DNA from: Clostridia bacterium
Lineage (GTDB): Bacteria; Bacillota; Clostridia; UMGS1840
DNA length: 64,000 nt
Direction of reading: 5' to 3'
NCBI GenBank assembly: GCA_017468465.1
Contig: JAFUIN010000001.1
Span: 78,425-142,424, forward strand
Shown: piece after piece, positions 10,101 through 17,927 of the stretch
How the letters are laid out: every line of letters starts with the position of its first letter
How positions within the stretch are numbered: the stretch's first letter is position 1
Translations under genes and position numbers: made by a program
The notes under the pieces: model-generated
Seen by the model: the letters and a program-made list of their open reading frames with translations, nothing else
The model's database searches: none
Told to the model about the DNA's origin: nothing

Positions 10101-10665
10101 GGATATCAACGTTTTGGTATTTGATACCGAAGTATATTCCAACACCGGCGGACAGGCTTCCAAATCTACTCCTATCGGTGCAGTTGCACAGTTTGCGGCA
10201 TCCGGTAAGAAAGTGAAGAAAAAAGACCTGGGTATGATTGCAATGAGCTATGGCTATGTGTATGTTGCTCAGGTTGCAATGGGCGCAAACCAGGCACAGA
10301 CCTTAAAAGCCTTCAGAGAAGCTGAAAAGCATAAAGGTCCGTCCATCATCATCGCATATGCTCCTTGTATCAACCATGGTATTAAAGGCGGCTTATCCGG
10401 TGCACAGATGCAGGAAAAGAAAGCTGTTGAATGTGGCTACTGGCACTTGTACAGATTCAATCCGGCATTAAAAGATGAAGGCAAAAATCCCTTCACCTTA
10501 GACTCCAAAGCTCTCACCGCTTCCTTCCAGGAATTCCTCCAGACAGAAGTTCGTTACACTGCCTTGCAGAGAGCATTCCCCGAAGAAGCAAAAGAACTGT
10601 TCGAAGCGGCAGAAGCTGCTGCAAAAGACAGATATCAGTCCTACCTCGACAAGGCTGGCCTGTAA
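7147..10665 (+). CDS. nifJ: pyruvate:ferredoxin (flavodoxin) oxidoreductase
   Basis: This 1172-residue single-chain PFOR oxidises pyruvate with CoA to acetyl-CoA and CO2, reducing ferredoxin. Domains run in the usual order: the N-terminal pyruvate domain (ASYAFTEVAGIYPITPSSPM), the gamma region (FWGLGADGTVGANK), two 4Fe-4S clusters (CIQCNQCSYVCPHAA near 690 and CTGCGVCAKTCPAKE near 745) and the C-terminal TPP domain with CAGCGE and WILGGDGWAYDIG. The ATG at 7147 follows AAAGGAG; an in-frame GTG at 7114 lacks such a site. Codon use is markedly biased, as in highly expressed genes. It is monocistronic. Confidence 0.98.
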   Translation: MAKKMMTMDGNQAAAYASYAFTEVAGIYPITPSSPMAENVDQWSAKGQKNIFGNEVKVVELQSEAGAAGTVHGSLQAGALTTTYTASQGLLLMIPNMYKIAGELLPCVFHVSARALASHALSIFGDHSDVMACRQTGFAMLAANSVQEVMDLGCVAHLTTIKSRVPFLHFFDGFRTSHEIQKIEVIDYEDLKNLTDLDAVKAFKERSLNPDAPVLRGTAQNPDIFFQAREACNGYYDAVPEICQNYMKEISKLTGRNYDLFNYYGAADAERIIIAMGSVCDAAEEVIDYLTQKGEKVGMLKVRLYRPFSVKHFLGAIPKTVKKIAVLDRTKEPGSLGEPLYLDVCAAYSGVENKPVIVGGRYGLGSKDTYPEQIIAVLDNLNETEPKNNFTIGINDDVTHLSLADAAPVDVAPEGTISCKFWGLGADGTVGANKNSIKIIGDHTDMYAQAYFSYDSKKSGGITVSHLRFGHTPIRSTYLIKKADFLACHKASYINQYDMLADVKENGTFLLNTHWTDEEIMANLPANVKRHLAQKKIKFYVIDAVSLAKEIGLGGRINTIMQAGFFKLANVMNIDDAVKYMKEAIKKSYGKKGDDIVNMNNAAVDAGVEKVREIVVPADWANAVDADKATKENNAPAFVKNVVEVINNQEGDKLPVSAFKGIEDGTFPQGTSKYEKRGIAVDVPQWIPENCIQCNQCSYVCPHAAIRPFLLTAEEKANAPEGFVTKKGLKPYDNYEFKIQVTTLDCTGCGVCAKTCPAKEKALVMKPLETQVQVEVPNWEYAISLPEKKNPMNKDTVKGSQFEVPYLEFSGACAGCGETPYAKLMTQLYGDRMMIANATGCSSIWAGSAPAMPYTTNQKGQGPAWANSLFEDNAEFGFGMYTACETARAAILEKVKDVIENAKDEAVKAAATAWVEGFDDGENTRALSDALVAALEACDCDCDNKKYILENKRDLIKRSQWILGGDGWAYDIGFGGLDHVLASGKDINVLVFDTEVYSNTGGQASKSTPIGAVAQFAASGKKVKKKDLGMIAMSYGYVYVAQVAMGANQAQTLKAFREAEKHKGPSIIIAYAPCINHGIKGGLSGAQMQEKKAVECGYWHLYRFNPALKDEGKNPFTLDSKALTASFQEFLQTEVRYTALQRAFPEEAKELFEAAEAAAKDRYQSYLDKAGL

Positions 10666-10700
10666 AATGCAATGCACAGCTTGATAGAATAAAAAACGAG

Positions 10701-10731
10701 AAAAGGAGTAGGATTATCCTACTCCTTTTTC
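10701..10731 (+). terminator. terminator after nifJ
   Basis: Perfect palindrome AAAAGGAGTAGGAT / ATCCTACTCCTTTTT with a T-run, 36 nt after the nifJ stop. The 230-nt gap to the next gene also holds a second terminator; a 23-codon ORF at 10741 has no ribosome site. Confidence 0.92.
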
Positions 10732-10816
10732 GATTGAACAATGAAGCCGATTAGACATATACCGGGTACGCTTCTTGCAGCCTTTGAAATTACCGTAGAA
10801 AGTGAACTTTAATTCA

Positions 10817-10858
10817 GAAAAAAGGAACTGTTCGTTACCGAAACAGCTCCTTTTTTCT
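10817..10858 (-). terminator. bidirectional terminator ending the leftward spoIIIA-side transcripts
   Basis: Stem AAAAAGGAACTGTT / AACAGCTCCTTTTTT with A/T runs on both sides. It lies just past the DUF2508 stop on the minus strand and could also stop residual nifJ readthrough. Confidence 0.8.
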
Positions 10859-10895
10859 TTTAGAGAGGATTTCAAAAAAATGAGAGAATGGCTTG

Positions 10896-11126
10896 CTACA
10901 GATTGACGGCTTTTGTTTCTTTGGATTCCTTGATTGCAACATCCAGCCGTTTTTTTGCAAGGTTTAAGTTCATAATGGCAATGTCAATATAATCGTCGCG
11001 GGTCGCTTCGTTGAATTTGTTCCATGCAATTTCTACCTCCTGCTTTGCCTCCAGCAGTGCATCGGCATCCGGGTTGGTTTCATTTTTTGAAAACAGCATG
11101 GATATTTTTTTTATCAGGGCTTCCAT
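10896..11126 (-). CDS. DUF2508 family protein
   Basis: A 76-residue acidic, helical protein. The core (EARDDYIDIAIMNLNLAKKRL-like, residues about 43-64) matches the DUF2508/YaaL pattern of two helices with a D-x-x-D-x-A-I motif, a family of unknown function common in Firmicutes. AAAGGCGG precedes the ATG at 11126. It follows the portal-like gene on the same strand after 72 nt and precedes a terminator, so it may be the last gene of that leftward run. Confidence 0.75.
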   Translation of the reverse strand: MEALIKKISMLFSKNETNPDADALLEAKQEVEIAWNKFNEATRDDYIDIAIMNLNLAKKRLDVAIKESKETKAVNL

Positions 11127-11198
11127 AAGATAACCGCCTTTCGTTTGGTATAGTTTAGTATATTCTAAAATCAGCTGTTTTATACTTTTTTTGGAAAG

Positions 11199-13073
11199 TT
11201 ATATTGAGGTTGTCTTACAATCAGCTTTTTTTAGAAGGTTTTCGTGCTCCGTAATATGCTGTTCAAACAGCTCATCAATGGCAGGGAATGTTTTTTCCAG
11301 TTCTTCGTATTCACCGGTCAGCATATATTTGGTATGCTCTTCGATGTGAATTTCGTGATGGTCACGCGGCTTTGCAGAGCAGGCAATGCCTTGGCGGAGC
11401 TTCAGGTTTTCTCGGGTGGCTTTTGCAGAGTTCAAAAGCTCCGGTTCTGTATTGGATTCCCAGTCACCCATATTGAGCAGAGATAAAATTTTAGATTTAC
11501 TGCCGGGGGTAATTTTTCCTGTTTTCGGATCGGAAAAAAGCCCCATACCATAAAGCTCTCGCACCAGTTCACGGCGGATTGACAATGAATTTTCAATTTC
11601 ATTCCTTGTGGTAAGCTCCAGACTTTCGGGCAGTAAATTGTGCTGACTCCAACGGACTGCGGCGTTATCCAGCTCGTCTCCGCCCAATTTCAGCATTCGT
11701 TCAAACAATGCAAACTGTTGATACAGTCGCAACCATTGTTTTGCAACCTCTAAAACAGCATTTCGGATGTTTTCTGCACTAAGTGCCAGACGGTTGTCAT
11801 CTTGCTGTGCCAAAATACCCAATGCGGTTCCGGAGGTGATGTTGGAAGGTGCACGGGAATACTGCGACAGCTCAGAAATTCCGGAAATGGAAATAAAGGC
11901 TTCTTCCAAGCGGTCCTGCTTGGATAAAAAGCTGTAGGGCAGGGCAGGAGTATCCAAAAACCGAGGAGGTTCACTGCCTCTTCCGTAAACAATGGGCATG
12001 CCGGGCGGCATTCCGTAGTATTCCAGACTGTCCACATCTACACTGCCGTCTTCTACCACGGGGATTCCCAATGCCGCACGGTTTAAGTATTCGTTGATGC
12101 GGTTCTGAATGGCGTTGTAGTCTCTTTGCACGGGAATTAAACGCTCAATGACACTGATTCCGAAAAAACATCCGGGACGTGCAATGGCCACCTGCTTCAC
12201 AAAGGGGTAGCCTCGTTTCTGATACTTCTGATTGATATATGGAAGAACGCCTTCATAAAGCAAAACCTCGTTGTAGTAGGCAACAATCAAAAGTCTGCCG
12301 TCAGGATACTTTTTGGTGGGCTTTTCATAATATTCCAGCACGATGTCGTAGCCATCTTTGATTTCTTGTCCAACACTTTCTGCAGTGCTTGTCCAGCCCA
12401 GACCGCCGGTAATGTTTGACACATTGGTCAACGAAAAAAGATTCACCCGGTGCGGCTCTACTTCTACACCCCATTTTTCCTTGATTTCATCCACATGGTA
12501 GGGATGGGCATGGATGATGCTTCGCTGTTGGGAAACCAGCTCGGTATACAGGCTTTCCGGATAAATTTCGTAGGGGGAGCAAATGATGGTATCTGTTTCA
12601 CCGGCATTTACGGCACCGCTTTCCCCATTGAAAAGAAGATCTCCGTGTTCTTTGTTCCAAACAATTTTATAAAAGGAAGTTCCGAGAATTTCCGACAGCG
12701 AAACTGCCTGTCCGATTAATTCGGGAAAATTGAGCCTTTTTTGAATGCTTTTTAAGACAGCTGTGGAGATTTTTGCATTGGAGATATCGTCTAAGTCCGT
12801 GCTGTCTGTCATTGCACCGATTTTTGGAATTACGCCGGAAAGCTTTGCAATACGGGTTTCAATAATCGGTGCAATGTTGTTATAAACAGCCCGCTCCTGA
12901 TAGTCGTACAGTTTTTCAATGGAAAAAATCTTTTTGCCGTTATAGTCAGCATCACAATATTGGTTTCCGTTTAAGAAATTCAGGTTCAGGCTCCATTTTA
13001 ATTCCAACGGATTTCGTTTTTGTGCGCGGTCAGAAAATTCACGACACACAAATTTTGCCAAATTTTCAGACAT
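11199..13073 (-). CDS. phage portal-like protein (P22/T7-type), orphan
   Basis: The product is 624 residues from the ATG at 13073; an upstream in-frame extension overlaps the preceding gene and lacks a ribosome site. The start follows GGTGAGGGAAAAGTC. The sequence has the build of large tailed-phage portal proteins: an N-terminal region with LNFLNGNQY and NNIAPIIETRIAKLSG, a middle with CSPYEIYPES and YNAIQNRINEYLNRAALG, then GRGSEPPRFL and SGTALGILAQQDDNRL, and a helical C-terminus. Portals form the ring through which DNA enters the capsid. No terminase, protease or capsid gene is beside it. It overlaps the small upstream gene by 8 nt. Confidence 0.75.
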   Translation of the reverse strand: MSENLAKFVCREFSDRAQKRNPLELKWSLNLNFLNGNQYCDADYNGKKIFSIEKLYDYQERAVYNNIAPIIETRIAKLSGVIPKIGAMTDSTDLDDISNAKISTAVLKSIQKRLNFPELIGQAVSLSEILGTSFYKIVWNKEHGDLLFNGESGAVNAGETDTIICSPYEIYPESLYTELVSQQRSIIHAHPYHVDEIKEKWGVEVEPHRVNLFSLTNVSNITGGLGWTSTAESVGQEIKDGYDIVLEYYEKPTKKYPDGRLLIVAYYNEVLLYEGVLPYINQKYQKRGYPFVKQVAIARPGCFFGISVIERLIPVQRDYNAIQNRINEYLNRAALGIPVVEDGSVDVDSLEYYGMPPGMPIVYGRGSEPPRFLDTPALPYSFLSKQDRLEEAFISISGISELSQYSRAPSNITSGTALGILAQQDDNRLALSAENIRNAVLEVAKQWLRLYQQFALFERMLKLGGDELDNAAVRWSQHNLLPESLELTTRNEIENSLSIRRELVRELYGMGLFSDPKTGKITPGSKSKILSLLNMGDWESNTEPELLNSAKATRENLKLRQGIACSAKPRDHHEIHIEEHTKYMLTGEYEELEKTFPAIDELFEQHITEHENLLKKADCKTTSI

Positions 13074-13314
13074 TGACTTTTCCCTCACCGGCTGTTTTTT
13101 GATAGGGGTTTTGGTTAAACATCCCGCGTTTAATGGCAGATTTTTTTGCAGATTCAAGGTAGGCAAGCAGTTTTTTTCGTTTCTTTTCTGCTTCAGGACT
13201 TTCGGGACGATATTTGGTTGAGGGGGTTCTTCGTGCGCTTTTGTTGTTGGTGCTGGCAACGTTGTAATATCGTTTTTTTTCAAGAAGTTCTTGCTGTTTT
13301 TGTTTGTCAGTCAT
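13066..13314 (-). CDS. small basic protein coupled to the portal-like gene
   Basis: The product is 82 residues from the ATG at 13314, placed 6 nt after GAGGTG; the in-frame GTG at 13323 is part of that ribosome site and is not the start. The protein is strongly basic and lysine/arginine-rich (SARRTPSTKYRPESP, EAEKKRKKLL), mostly helical or disordered, with no signal peptide. I do not recognise a family. The last 8 nt (ATGTCTGA) overlap the portal-like start, which suggests translational coupling. A nucleic-acid-binding role would fit the charge but is only inference. Confidence 0.65.
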   Translation of the reverse strand: MTDKQKQQELLEKKRYYNVASTNNKSARRTPSTKYRPESPEAEKKRKKLLAYLESAKKSAIKRGMFNQNPYQKTAGEGKVNV

Positions 13315-13362
13315 CGTTTTCACCTCGTAAAAAATATGGTTTTTCCGAACTACTCACGATGA

Positions 13363-13390
13363 TTGTATCAGCTGTAAACCAATGATACAA
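13363..13390 (-). promoter_or_regulatory. palindrome between spoIIIAH and the portal-like pair
   Basis: TTGTATCA and TGATACAA are exact 8-bp inverted arms 12 nt apart. No T-run follows, so it is not a standard terminator. On the minus strand it also reads TTGTAT, 17 nt, TACAAT, a weak promoter-like pair. It could be an operator or an intercistronic RNA hairpin. Confidence 0.4.
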
Positions 13391-13395
13391 GTTCA

Positions 13396-13902
13396 TTATT
13401 TTGCTTCAATTATTTTCAGATTTTGCGGTTCAATTTTCGCATCGTTTTTCATAGTATCACGAATTTGTGCCAATTCCTGATTGGTAAGTCCGTTCGATTT
13501 TACCCGCACAGTTGCCTGGGGTGAATTTAAGAATACGCTGACCTCCTGAAAGCCTTTTTCTATGAGGATTTGTTCGGCAAGGGCTTCTTGTTCAATATCT
13601 TTGGCAATTCGAATCAGCTCACCCTGTGCTTCCGCTTTTTTGACAGGATCAGCGTTGACATCTTCCGATACGGTTTGCAAAAGCGAGACTGCTTCGCTGC
13701 GGCTTTTTTCTAAAGATAAATCGCCGGAAACATATTTTGCTTCTCCGTAGTTGGTGTTTTCATCATAGCTTTCGTTTGCCTGGGGCAGGCTGAGAGAAAC
13801 CGATTGTGATTCGCTGTGGTTAATGTAATTCACCACTCCTGCGGTTGCTAAAAGCGCAGTACAGATGACTGCTGCGACCTTTCGTTTTTGCAGTAATAAC
13901 AT
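13396..13902 (-). CDS. spoIIIAH: stage III sporulation protein AH
   Basis: A 168-residue protein with one N-terminal membrane helix (residues about 8-27, AAVICTALLATAGVVNYI) and an extracytoplasmic C-terminal domain. The end (EVSVFLNSPQATVRVKSNGL and a QIRDTM helix) is the ring-building YscJ/FliF-like domain that pairs with SpoIIQ across the intermembrane space. AAAGGATTTTTAGT precedes the ATG. It is the last gene of the canonical operon, 38 nt after spoIIIAG, as in other spore formers. Confidence 0.93.
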   Translation of the reverse strand: MLLLQKRKVAAVICTALLATAGVVNYINHSESQSVSLSLPQANESYDENTNYGEAKYVSGDLSLEKSRSEAVSLLQTVSEDVNADPVKKAEAQGELIRIAKDIEQEALAEQILIEKGFQEVSVFLNSPQATVRVKSNGLTNQELAQIRDTMKNDAKIEPQNLKIIEAK

Positions 13903-13940
13903 ACTAAAAATCCTTTCTTTTATGATAACATTAAATTTTT

Positions 13941-14453
13941 TTATGGGGAAACAACAACTTCAACAGTATGTATCGGTGTTCCCAAAGCATGGGCTGCTGC
14001 ACGAAGCAGAACTTCCTCTGTTGCCTTTTGACAGGTGCCAAAGCAAAACACACAGGCCCCTCTTATTTTTGGCTGGTGTTGGTTCTTTACAATTACGTTT
14101 TTGTTGCCGTCGAAGACGGGTTTTGATTCAATTTGCGCTTGCGTGCCGCTGTCGGTGGTTTGTGTGTTTACGTTTTCTTCCCTGACGATTTCTGTTTTTC
14201 CTGCATCCTCGTAGGTAATAAAGAGCTTCACCTGACAGCCGGCCAGTTTGGAGAGAAGCTTTTCCAGTTCTTTTTGTGTATGAACTTCTTGATTTATCAT
14301 ATTCGGTTGGTTTACAGTTGATGTCTGTTTTTTTTCGTGGGACGGCAAAAGCATCAGCAAGCATCCAACAAGAAATAACAACGCAATCCATTTTGATTTT
14401 TCTGTTTTTTCAGGAATTTTTATGTGATTCTTCAGTTGTTGGAACCACTTCAT
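13941..14453 (-). CDS. spoIIIAG: stage III sporulation protein AG
   Basis: A 170-residue protein with a single membrane helix (WIALLFLVGCLLMLLP, about 22-37) and a ring-forming domain (ELEKLLSKLAGCQVKLFITYE). The C-terminus, from KPKIRGACVFCFG, ends with HTVEVVVSP. SpoIIIAG forms the large ring of the mother-cell to forespore channel. GAAAGGAGAATTTCCCT precedes the ATG. The gene start overlaps the end of spoIIIAF by 44 nt, a tight coupling. Confidence 0.93.
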   Translation of the reverse strand: MKWFQQLKNHIKIPEKTEKSKWIALLFLVGCLLMLLPSHEKKQTSTVNQPNMINQEVHTQKELEKLLSKLAGCQVKLFITYEDAGKTEIVREENVNTQTTDSGTQAQIESKPVFDGNKNVIVKNQHQPKIRGACVFCFGTCQKATEEVLLRAAAHALGTPIHTVEVVVSP

Positions 14454-14850
14454 AGGGAAATTCTCCTTTCAATACTGCATCAATCGTTTCGGGAGACTCA
14501 CAGCTTTTGATTGTGATTTTTTCAATATCATATTGTGGGGAAAGTCGCACCAGAATTTTGCTGTAGGAGACACCTTCGTTGGAAAGTCGGGCGCCGATTT
14601 CAGCTGCGATTTGTGTTTCATATTGTTGTATCAGCAAATTCTCCTCGTTTGTAACGGTGATTTCCTCCGGAAAAGAGGGAAGTGAAAAATCGGTATGAAA
14701 AAAAGAGGTCAGAAAGAAGCCAAATAAAAAAAGGCTGACCGCAAATTGAATGTATTTCCGGAAGGTTTCTCCGATTAACAGCTCCTTTAGAAATTCGCTG
14801 ATTAAAATGACCACCACCACAGCCTTCAGATTTGTAATCCAATGCTCCAT
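14410..14850 (-). CDS. spoIIIAF: stage III sporulation protein AF
   Basis: A 146-residue protein. Two N-terminal membrane helices (LKAVVVVILISEFLKELL and YIQFAVSLFLFGFFLTSFF) precede a soluble extracytoplasmic domain with RLSPQYDIEKITIK, the pattern of SpoIIIAF. The ribosome site AAAAAAGGAGACGTTTT lies 5' of the ATG. It is positioned between spoIIIAE (15 nt gap) and spoIIIAG (overlap), which confirms the identity. Confidence 0.92.
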   Translation of the reverse strand: MEHWITNLKAVVVVILISEFLKELLIGETFRKYIQFAVSLFLFGFFLTSFFHTDFSLPSFPEEITVTNEENLLIQQYETQIAAEIGARLSNEGVSYSKILVRLSPQYDIEKITIKSCESPETIDAVLKGEFPYEVVPTTEESHKNS

Positions 14851-14865
14851 AAAACGTCTCCTTTT

Positions 14866-15939
14866 TTATACGCCCATCAGAATCATCATGCTTAATATCA
14901 CTAAGACAGACATGGTTCCCATAATGCCGGACATCATTCCTGTAGCCGAGCTGATATTTTCGTAGAATGCGGTGGTTTTTGCATCGTTGAAAAAGCCGGC
15001 AAACACACAAAGAAGCTTAAAAAGCAGCAAGCCGGCAAGCACTTTTAAGAGGGGGACTAAAAAGATGTAACACAAAACAAGAATGCCTGCCAGCCCTGCC
15101 TGTGCCTTGATTTGAGAAACGGTCTGAATTAAATATTCTCCCGAATCGGCAAGGACATTTCCCAAAAACGGAATACAGTTTCCCAGCGCCATTTTTGCGG
15201 TTTTTACGGTTAATTCATCAGAAGCCTTGGAAATAGAGGTAATGATGGAAAGCACGGTGGTGAAAATACCGATTAAAAGCGGTAACGCAGTTTTTATCAG
15301 GGAAGCAAGGGTCGATTTTACGGCAGAAAAATAATCCTTTTCCAGCAGTGCGGACACAACCGAAAAAACAAAATATAAAATGATTGCCGGGAAAAAGAGC
15401 TTTTGAATGGCATACACCAAAAGATTGATAAATCCTAAAATAAAATAAGTGCTTTTTGCAGCAGTCAGCACTCTGCCGCCATTTGCAATGAGTCCCGTCA
15501 ATGCCGGAATGGTCAGGTATACAAATTCAGACAAATGGGTAATCAGCTCGTCGGCACCCTGGGATAACTCGGTAAAAATTTTTCCTGCCGTCAAAGCGGT
15601 TACAGAAAAACACCCCAGTGAAACGGTCCGGTCCAGACTTAAGGGAAAGTCCATACAGCTTTTGATTCCGTAAAATATCAGCACCAGAAACAGCACAGGA
15701 AATCCCTTCGACATGGTTTTTATTTCTTTTAAAAACAGCTCAAAAATATTTTTCATGATTTTGCCAAACGAAAAGCCCTCTGCAAGCGTTTCTTCAATTT
15801 GTTCTTTGCTTTGAGATTGCTCCAAAATTTGTTCGGTGGGATTTACCACCTGATTGCCATAGCAAAGGGGACTTTTTCCAAAGGATACAAGAATAGCCAG
15901 CAACACCAGCAGGCAGCTGCGTCTTAAAAGAGTGTCCAT
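14866..15939 (-). CDS. spoIIIAE: stage III sporulation protein AE
   Basis: The product is 357 residues from the ATG at 15939; the longer open frame upstream is a shadow of spoIIIAD. A signal-like N-terminus (LLVLLAILVSFGKSPLCYG) is followed by a short soluble part and about eight membrane helices with the family motifs FVYLTIPALTGLIANGGR and ALPLLIGIFTTVLSII. SpoIIIAE is the large permease-like subunit of the channel. It overlaps the spoIIIAD stop by 16 nt. Confidence 0.94.
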   Translation of the reverse strand: MDTLLRRSCLLVLLAILVSFGKSPLCYGNQVVNPTEQILEQSQSKEQIEETLAEGFSFGKIMKNIFELFLKEIKTMSKGFPVLFLVLIFYGIKSCMDFPLSLDRTVSLGCFSVTALTAGKIFTELSQGADELITHLSEFVYLTIPALTGLIANGGRVLTAAKSTYFILGFINLLVYAIQKLFFPAIILYFVFSVVSALLEKDYFSAVKSTLASLIKTALPLLIGIFTTVLSIITSISKASDELTVKTAKMALGNCIPFLGNVLADSGEYLIQTVSQIKAQAGLAGILVLCYIFLVPLLKVLAGLLLFKLLCVFAGFFNDAKTTAFYENISSATGMMSGIMGTMSVLVILSMMILMGV

Positions 15940-16310
15940 ACGGTGTCCACCACCTTCCCCAAAAGCGGTAAAATCATGACAAAGATAACAATTTTTGCTG
16001 CAAATTCTGCTTTTTTTGCAATCGCGGCTTCTCCTGCATCCGAAATCACGTTGGTAAAATATTCCGCCACAATGCCAATCCCGCAAATTTTTAAGACCAA
16101 TGTAACAGAATCTTTGTCCATTCCTGCAGAGGAAACCATATTTTTCAAATGAAGAATGACTTCCTTGATGTCCTGTCCTACCAGTAACAAAATGACTATT
16201 CCGGTTGCCAGAGAAATTATCATGGAAAATTGAGGCGTTTTTTCTTTCAAAAATACCGAAATCACAGCTCCTGAAAAGGCAATCCCCATAATTTTTGCAA
16301 TCAGCTCCAT
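15924..16310 (-). CDS. spoIIIAD: stage III sporulation protein AD
   Basis: A 128-residue protein with about four membrane helices (for example FSMIISLATGIVILLLVG) and the conserved KICGIGIVAEYFTNVISDAGE, which is typical of SpoIIIAD. GAGTCTTTTT... context is weak, but AGGAAGGAGTC lies upstream of the ATG. It follows spoIIIAC by 17 nt and overlaps spoIIIAE. Confidence 0.93.
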   Translation of the reverse strand: MELIAKIMGIAFSGAVISVFLKEKTPQFSMIISLATGIVILLLVGQDIKEVILHLKNMVSSAGMDKDSVTLVLKICGIGIVAEYFTNVISDAGEAAIAKKAEFAAKIVIFVMILPLLGKVVDTVWTLF

Positions 16311-16327
16311 AAAAAGACTCCTTCCTC

Positions 16328-16522
16328 TTAAAAGCCAAACAGACTTTTTATGGTGTCAAACAGGTAAGCGATTTCTCTGACAATCACAATCAAAACAACG
16401 ACCAGTCCGGCAAGGGTTACCATGGTGGCTTGCTCGTCCCGTCCCGATTTGGTAAGCAGCTGATTAAGAATTGCCACGATGATTCCGATTGCGGCAATCT
16501 TGAAAATAAGTTCTACATTCAT
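16328..16522 (-). CDS. spoIIIAC: stage III sporulation protein AC
   Basis: The product is 64 residues from the ATG at 16522 (the open frame continues upstream into spoIIIAB, but length and ribosome site AGAGGGATGTATCA point to this start). It has two membrane helices, IAAIGIIVAILNQLL and VTLAGLVVVLIVIVREI, joined by KSGRDEQA, the signature of the SpoIIIAC family. Confidence 0.92.
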   Translation of the reverse strand: MNVELIFKIAAIGIIVAILNQLLTKSGRDEQATMVTLAGLVVVLIVIVREIAYLFDTIKSLFGF

Positions 16523-16535
16523 TGATACATCCCTC

Positions 16536-17033
16536 TTATAATAATAAAATGGTAATGACAGCACAGCTTCCGCCAACAATGCCGGAGGTCAGGCGGTAAT
16601 AGTTTTTTGCTTCTGCTTTTTGGGCTTCATAATATTGCATCAGTTCCGTTTGGGTTCTGCGATACAGTTCTGTTGCAGGAGCTTCTTTTTCAGTGCCAAG
16701 CTTTGACAGGTAGTAAAGCACTGTTTTTTTGGGGGCAGGGGGTAGAAAAAGCTTTTTTTCTGCGGCAGATAACAGGGCCTTTCGAACGCTGCATTGCTCT
16801 TTTTCTGTCAAAAACTGTTCCCATAAAGGCACAAGAAAAGCGTAGTCCTTGGTGCTTTGTGATATGGCTTCCTCCAGTGGTAACTTCCAGCTATTGACAG
16901 CAGAAGTTAACCGCCGCAAAAAATCTATGGTTTCTGAAAGAAGGGATAGCTGCAATTTCTTTTCATGGTTCAACCGGAGTGTTAAGAAAATTCCTCCCGA
17001 AAGAAACAAACAGGCTCCCAAAAGCTTTAGCAT
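16536..17033 (-). CDS. spoIIIAB: stage III sporulation protein AB
   Basis: A 165-residue protein with a helix at each end (LLGACLFLSGGIFLTL and LTSGIVGGSCAVITILLL) around a helical middle (LSETIDFLRRLTSAVNSW), like the T2SS-F-type SpoIIIAB. The ATG at 17033 overlaps the spoIIIAA stop by 7 nt. The extracytoplasmic or cytoplasmic helical bundle probably contacts the SpoIIIAA ATPase. Confidence 0.92.
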   Translation of the reverse strand: MLKLLGACLFLSGGIFLTLRLNHEKKLQLSLLSETIDFLRRLTSAVNSWKLPLEEAISQSTKDYAFLVPLWEQFLTEKEQCSVRKALLSAAEKKLFLPPAPKKTVLYYLSKLGTEKEAPATELYRRTQTELMQYYEAQKAEAKNYYRLTSGIVGGSCAVITILLL

Positions 17034-17908
17034 AGGGGGTTCTCCTTTACTTTTTCAATGTGGCAAATTCGGTCAGAGTGGTTTTCGCCGGATAAATAAA
17101 TGTAATATCCAAACACGTTTTCTTTTATGAGACGTGCAATGTTTTTCCGGAATGCGCCCCGTTCATCTCCGTGGATGGTTGCAAATATCTGAACGCCTGA
17201 ATAGGTGGCAAAAAGCAAGCTTTCTTCGTCTTCTGCCGAGCCGATTTCATCCACAGCAATGAGCGTAGGAGAAAGGCTGGCAACAGCTCTTTTGATGCCG
17301 TCCGGTTTGGTATATCCGCATAAAATATCGGTGCGTTTTCCTAAATCGTTTTGGGCGATTCCAAACGCTGTACCGCTCAGTTCATTTCGTTGGTCAACTA
17401 CGGCAACCTTCCATTTTGACATCTTGTCGGAAACCTGCCGTATCAGGTCACGAAGCAATGTGGTTTTTCCGCATCCCGGAGGGGAAATAATCAGAACGCC
17501 CGGCAAGGTTTCTTCTTGCTGCAGCAGCTCAAAAACACGATTGGCACAGCCCTTTTTTTCCCGTGCAATGCGAAAATTGAGAGAAGAGATATCTCTTACA
17601 TCGGTTAATTTTCCACGTTGATAAACCCCTGTTCCACACACGCCTACACGATGTCCACCCTCTAAAGTGAGAAAGCCGTTTGCGATATCTTCAAAGTAGG
17701 TGTATAAAGAGCTTTTTGTGAGTCTGTCCATCAAATCATCCAAAAAAGCTTTATCCGCAATCACAGGAGAAATGAGTTCTTTTTCAGACGATAAAAACAT
17801 CACTTCCCGATTTCTTCTGAAGCGGATTTCTTCTGTGTTATCCGAGAGATAGGGGTGTAATATCTGTGGTAAAAACAATTTGACAGTTTGTAATTTTTTT
17901 TGGTTCAT
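17027..17908 (-). CDS. spoIIIAA: stage III sporulation protein AA, ATPase
   Basis: The product is 293 residues from the ATG at 17908, 8 nt after AAGGA; an ATG at 17914 is too close to that site. The Walker A motif ISPPGCGKTTLLRDLI lies near residue 145, Walker B TLIAVDEIG near 215, and RVGVCGTGVYQ and RDISSLNFRIARE precede them, as in secretion-type AAA ATPases. It powers assembly of the SpoIIIA channel. It is the first gene of the eight-gene operon. Confidence 0.95.
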   Translation of the reverse strand: MNQKKLQTVKLFLPQILHPYLSDNTEEIRFRRNREVMFLSSEKELISPVIADKAFLDDLMDRLTKSSLYTYFEDIANGFLTLEGGHRVGVCGTGVYQRGKLTDVRDISSLNFRIAREKKGCANRVFELLQQEETLPGVLIISPPGCGKTTLLRDLIRQVSDKMSKWKVAVVDQRNELSGTAFGIAQNDLGKRTDILCGYTKPDGIKRAVASLSPTLIAVDEIGSAEDEESLLFATYSGVQIFATIHGDERGAFRKNIARLIKENVFGYYIYLSGENHSDRICHIEKVKENPLC

Positions 17909-17927
17909 AGGCATCTTCCTTTTTAAC

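Noticed and set aside
10741-10812. 23-codon ORF between two terminators
   Set aside because: No ribosome site or promoter, and it is too short to judge.
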